From assembly GCF_030409605.1 (NCBI RefSeq), contig NZ_JAUFQG010000004.1, positions 2,839,001 through 2,903,000 on the forward strand: a stretch of DNA of 64,000 bases. Direction: 5' to 3'. The DNA comes from Simiduia curdlanivorans (GTDB lineage: Bacteria; Pseudomonadota; Gammaproteobacteria; Pseudomonadales; Cellvibrionaceae). Below, one piece after another: positions 60,796 through 64,000 of this stretch; the stretch's first letter is position 1; every line of letters starts with the position of its first letter. Under the pieces are notes generated by a model. The model saw only the letters and a program-made list of their open reading frames with translations, ran no database searches and was not told the DNA's origin. The position numbers were made by a program, and so were the translations under genes.

Positions 60796-61545
60796 ATGAA
60801 GATTCTTGTAGCTGTAAAACGCGTTGTTGATTACAACGTCAAAGTACGCGCAAAGGCAGACGGTACGGGCGCAGATATCGCCAACGTCAAAATGTCTATC
60901 AACCCATTTTGTGAAATTGCTGTTGAAGAAGCGGTGCGCCTGAAAGAGAAGGGCGTAGCCACTGAAATCATCGCGGTTTCAATCGGCGCAAAGCAATCTC
61001 AAGAGCAGATCCGCACGGCCCTAGCGCTGGGCGCCGATCGCGGTATTCTGGTTGAAACCGATGCCGAGCTGGAGCCTTTGGCCATTGCTAAGTGCCTGAA
61101 AGCCTTGGTTGAAAAAGAAAGCCCAGACATGGTTATTCTCGGTAAGCAGTCCATTGATGGCGATAACAACCAAACCGGTCAGATGCTGGGTGCCTTAACC
61201 GGTATGGGGCAAGGTACTTTCGCCTCAGAAGTGACGGTTGCCGATGGTAAAGTGAACGTCACCCGCGAAATCGACGGTGGCTTACAAACTGTCGCATTGA
61301 ACTTGCCGGCTATTGTCACCACAGACTTGCGCTTGAACGAGCCGCGTTACGCATCGCTGCCTAACATCATGAAGGCTAAAAAGAAGCCGCTCGATGTGGT
61401 GAGCCCTGCTGATTTAGGTGTCGATACTGCCGCTCGCGTTAAATTGCTCAAAGTGACGCCACCCGCTGAACGCAAAGCTGGTATTAAAGTTGCCGACGTG
61501 GCTCAGTTGATTGAAAAGCTTAAAAACGAGGCGAAGGTGATCTAA
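60796..61545 (+). CDS. etfB: Electron transfer flavoprotein beta subunit
   Basis: 249 residues. MKILVAVKRVVDYNVKVRAK, LALGADRGILVE, VILGKQSIDGDNNQTGQMLG and the C-terminal LRLNEPRYASLPNIMKAKKK are EtfB hallmarks, including the AMP/ETF signature. It forms a heterodimer with EtfA, which begins immediately after its stop. It takes electrons from acyl-CoA dehydrogenases such as the two in the 33394-38594 operon. Confidence 0.96.
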   Translation: MKILVAVKRVVDYNVKVRAKADGTGADIANVKMSINPFCEIAVEEAVRLKEKGVATEIIAVSIGAKQSQEQIRTALALGADRGILVETDAELEPLAIAKCLKALVEKESPDMVILGKQSIDGDNNQTGQMLGALTGMGQGTFASEVTVADGKVNVTREIDGGLQTVALNLPAIVTTDLRLNEPRYASLPNIMKAKKKPLDVVSPADLGVDTAARVKLLKVTPPAERKAGIKVADVAQLIEKLKNEAKVI

Positions 61546-62475
61546 ATGACTATTTTAGTAATTGCGGAACACGATAACGCTTCCTTAAAGGCGGCGACCT
61601 TAAACACCCTAGCGGCGGCCAACGCTATTGGCGGTGATATTCATGTGTTAGTGGCAGGCGCTGGCTGTGCAGCGGTTGGCGAAGCGGCAGCAAAAGTTGC
61701 TGGTGTTGCCAAGGTGTTGGTTGCCGATAATGCGGCTTATAGCCATGCTCTCGCCGAAAACCTCGGTTTATTGATTGCGGAGCTGGGTAAAAATTACAGC
61801 CACATTCTGGCGCCAGCGACCACGAGTGGTAAGAACGTATTACCCCGCGCGGCAGCGTTGTTAGACGTGCAGGCGATTTCCGATATCACCGGTGTGGTTA
61901 GCGCTGATACCTTTGAGCGCCCTATTTATGCCGGTAACGTCATTGCGACGGTGCAGAGTTCAGATGCGATCAAGGTGATAACCGTGCGCGGTACCGCGTT
62001 TGATGCGGTTGCTGCCGAGGGTGGCTCGGCTGCTGTTGAAGCAGTTGCCTCTGCTCACGATGCTGGCCAGTCTGCTTTTGTTGGCGAGGAGTTGGCAAAG
62101 AGCGATCGCCCTGAGCTAACCAGCGCCAAAATTGTTATTTCCGGTGGTCGCGGCATGCAAAACGGTGACAACTTTGAGCTGCTTTACAAAGTGGCCGACA
62201 AGTTGGGCGCAGCCGTTGGCGCTTCGCGCGCGGCGGTTGATGCGGGCTTCGTACCTAACGATATGCAGGTTGGTCAGACCGGTAAGATTGTCGCGCCAGA
62301 CCTCTACGTCGCAGTGGGCATTTCTGGTGCCATTCAGCACTTGGCTGGCATGAAAGACAGTAAAGTAATCGTCGCCATTAACAAAGACGAAGAAGCGCCC
62401 ATTTTTCAGGTGGCCGACTATGGCTTGGTGGCAGATTTGTTTGACGCCGTACCCGAGTTGGATAGCAAGCTCTAA
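61546..62475 (+). CDS. etfA: Electron transfer flavoprotein alpha subunit
   Basis: 309 residues. TTSGKNVLPRAAALLDVQAISDI, SGGRGMQNGDNFELL and the FAD-binding C-terminal QVGQTGKIVAPDLYVAVGISGAIQHLAGMKDSKVIVAINKD are complete. Holds the FAD and pairs with EtfB. ATG lies on the base after the etfB stop. A terminator follows 16 bases after the stop. Confidence 0.96.
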   Translation: MTILVIAEHDNASLKAATLNTLAAANAIGGDIHVLVAGAGCAAVGEAAAKVAGVAKVLVADNAAYSHALAENLGLLIAELGKNYSHILAPATTSGKNVLPRAAALLDVQAISDITGVVSADTFERPIYAGNVIATVQSSDAIKVITVRGTAFDAVAAEGGSAAVEAVASAHDAGQSAFVGEELAKSDRPELTSAKIVISGGRGMQNGDNFELLYKVADKLGAAVGASRAAVDAGFVPNDMQVGQTGKIVAPDLYVAVGISGAIQHLAGMKDSKVIVAINKDEEAPIFQVADYGLVADLFDAVPELDSKL

Positions 62476-62491
62476 GTTTGCTGTGATATTT

Positions 62492-62518
62492 AAAACCGGC
62501 CTTGAGCCGGTTTTTTTA
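62492..62518 (+). terminator. Rho-independent terminator after etfA
   Basis: AAACCGGC (62493-62500) pairs with GCCGGTTT (62506-62513), 5-base loop, followed by T residues to 62517. Confidence 0.88.
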
Positions 62519-62630
62519 TGTCTAAAATATAACGCCTAGGGCAAATTAGGCAATCGCTGTAGGCCGGTGAAGGGTATAATGCGGACTTTTTTATTTGCTT
62601 ACATAATCGCCAAAACAGATGAGGTACTGA

Positions 62631-64000
62631 GTGTCCAATCAGGAATTTGAAATAGGTCAGCGCTGGATCAGTGATACCGAGGCCGAACTTGGGCTCGGCT
62701 TGGTGTTAGAGGTCGAAGATCGATTGGTAACTCTGAGTTTTCCGGCTGCCGGTGAGCGCCGAATGTACTCCATCAATAATGCACCGATTAGTCGGGTGCG
62801 GTATCAGCGCGGCGACGCTATCCGTTCCGCCGAGGGCCTTAAGATAAAGGTTCAGGAAATAGTGGAAGACGGCAAGCTGCTGGTCTATCTCGGTATGGAT
62901 GCCAGTGGCGCCAGCCATGAAATTGATGAAATAGATTTGGACTCCTTTGTGCAGTTTTCAGCACCTATGGATCGCCTGTTTTCTGGTCAGGTTGATTCGC
63001 TAAAGCGCTTTAACTTGCGTTTGCAAACGCTGGAGTTTATGCGCGAGCAGCAAACGGCACCGACCTATGGTTTGCTCGGCGCACGAGTTCAATTGTTGCC
63101 CCACCAACTGTATATCGCCAACGAAGTTGGGCGCCGCTATGCGCCGAGGGTTCTATTGGCCGACGAAGTTGGCTTAGGTAAAACCATTGAGGCTGGATTA
63201 ATTATTCACCAACAGCTTATTAACGGTCGTGCTAATCGGGTGTTGATCTTGGTTCCCGATACTTTAATTCACCAGTGGTTGGTGGAGATGTTGCGCCGGT
63301 TTAATTTGCAGTTCAGTTTGTTTACCGAAGATCGCCTGCAAGACTTAGAAGCAGATATTGGCGATGACGAGGACCCGTTTGCTGACGTTGTCGAGGCCAG
63401 CCCTGCGGTAAATCCTTTCGACACTGCGCAGTTGGTGATTTGCCCACTGTCTGTGGTTGCCAAAAGCGAAAAGCGTTTGGCGCAAGCGCTAGAGGCGTCC
63501 TGGGATTTACTGTTGGTGGACGAAGCGCATCATCTTAAATGGTCTGCACAAGGCGCCAGCCCAGCCTATCTCGCGGTTGAAGCTTTGGCGGCAAAAGCCT
63601 TGGGTTTATTATTGTTAACGGCTACACCCGAGCAACTGGGTGTGGAAAGTCATTTCGCTCGGCTGCGCTTACTCGACCCTGATCGCTATTACGACTTAGC
63701 AGTTTTTAAGGCGCAGGAATCGAGTTACGCCCATGTTAACGAGTTGGTTCAGTCGCTGTTGCCCTTAGAGGATAAGGCAAAAGAAGCGCTACCTGAACAG
63801 GTGCTGACGAAGTTGCGTGAAGTGGTAGACGTCGAATTGATGGACACCTTGGTCGCGACTGATGGAGTGCACGAGCGCGAGCAGTTACTGCAGCGAATTG
63901 TAAACCAACTGTTGGATCGACATGGCACCGGGCGTGTTTTATTTAGAAACACTCGTCAGGGAGTCTCAGGTTTTCCCGAGCGAATTGTTAACCCGGTGGC
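62631..64000 (+). CDS. rapA: RNA polymerase-associated protein RapA, N-terminal part (cut by window end)
   Basis: Open to the window end, 456 codons visible of about 950 expected. GTG start at 62631 preceded by GAGG. N-terminal Tudor-like domains (about 1-110), then the SWI2/SNF2 helicase core with LADEVGLGKTIEAGL (Walker A, about 178-192), DEAHHLKW (Walker B) and LLTATPEQLG. It recycles RNA polymerase after transcription. The family assignment is clear; the C-terminal helicase half is outside the window. Confidence 0.95.
   Translation, partial: MSNQEFEIGQRWISDTEAELGLGLVLEVEDRLVTLSFPAAGERRMYSINNAPISRVRYQRGDAIRSAEGLKIKVQEIVEDGKLLVYLGMDASGASHEIDEIDLDSFVQFSAPMDRLFSGQVDSLKRFNLRLQTLEFMREQQTAPTYGLLGARVQLLPHQLYIANEVGRRYAPRVLLADEVGLGKTIEAGLIIHQQLINGRANRVLILVPDTLIHQWLVEMLRRFNLQFSLFTEDRLQDLEADIGDDEDPFADVVEASPAVNPFDTAQLVICPLSVVAKSEKRLAQALEASWDLLLVDEAHHLKWSAQGASPAYLAVEALAAKALGLLLLTATPEQLGVESHFARLRLLDPDRYYDLAVFKAQESSYAHVNELVQSLLPLEDKAKEALPEQVLTKLREVVDVELMDTLVATDGVHEREQLLQRIVNQLLDRHGTGRVLFRNTRQGVSGFPERIVNPV

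Overview
The window looks like chromosomal DNA of a Gram-negative gammaproteobacterium, most like a marine Cellvibrionales/Pseudomonas-type organism. This is inferred from gene order (comEC-exbB-exbD-lpxK-kdsB-ptp-murB and gacA/uvrY-uvrC-pgsA-tRNA), from lipid A, KDO and ETF genes, and from rdgC and rapA. No taxonomic marker such as rRNA is present.

Layout. 1-1904: end of an arsenosugar (ArsS) radical-SAM cluster with two glycosyltransferases. 2311-10406: a flavodoxin, ComEC and a cell-envelope block (ExbB/ExbD, LpxK, KdsB, low-Mr phosphatase, MurB), then an AlkB-like oxygenase. 10565-13823: GacA/UvrY regulator, UvrC and PgsA. 13828-14212: two tandem stable-RNA-type promoters, tRNA-Cys(GCA) and tRNA-Leu(TAA).

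14198-25530: a genomic island in the 3' end of tRNA-Leu. On the left is a tandem array of one 179-bp and three 317-bp hairpin-rich units, each starting with the tRNA-Leu 3' end. On the right is a 59-bp copy of the same sequence beside two 11-bp direct repeats that resemble integrase arm sites. No integrase was found. The cargo includes a DUF429 protein; a tightly packed six-gene run (small ORF, HsdM N-terminal-like protein, HEPN-motif protein, zinc-finger-like protein, STAS-like/GHKL ATPase, DUF4325 STAS-like protein, membrane protein), which is my best candidate for an undescribed conflict or defence system; an AHH nuclease with an Imm11-like partner; a nonsense-mutated gene remnant; and a lipoprotein plus a transglutaminase-like protein.

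25619-33297: small metal-binding proteins, DUF4253, two orphan periplasmic binding proteins, an SDR, a queuosine transporter with a QueD-like protein lacking the usual catalytic Cys, and gamma-glutamyltransferase. 33394-42800: a seven-gene minus-strand operon resembling acyclic terpene (Atu) or leucine/isovalerate catabolism, with a divergent TetR regulator and a visible operator. 42917-45334: a ZorA/ZorB-like proton-channel pair with a third unknown gene. 45339-64000: housekeeping and catabolic genes (BolA, TrhO, RdgC, FNR-type regulator, MmsA with an omega-transaminase and LysR regulator, TesB, ETF-QO, EtfBA and the start of RapA). The acyl-CoA dehydrogenases would pass electrons through EtfBA and ETF-QO to quinone, so the two blocks are functionally linked.
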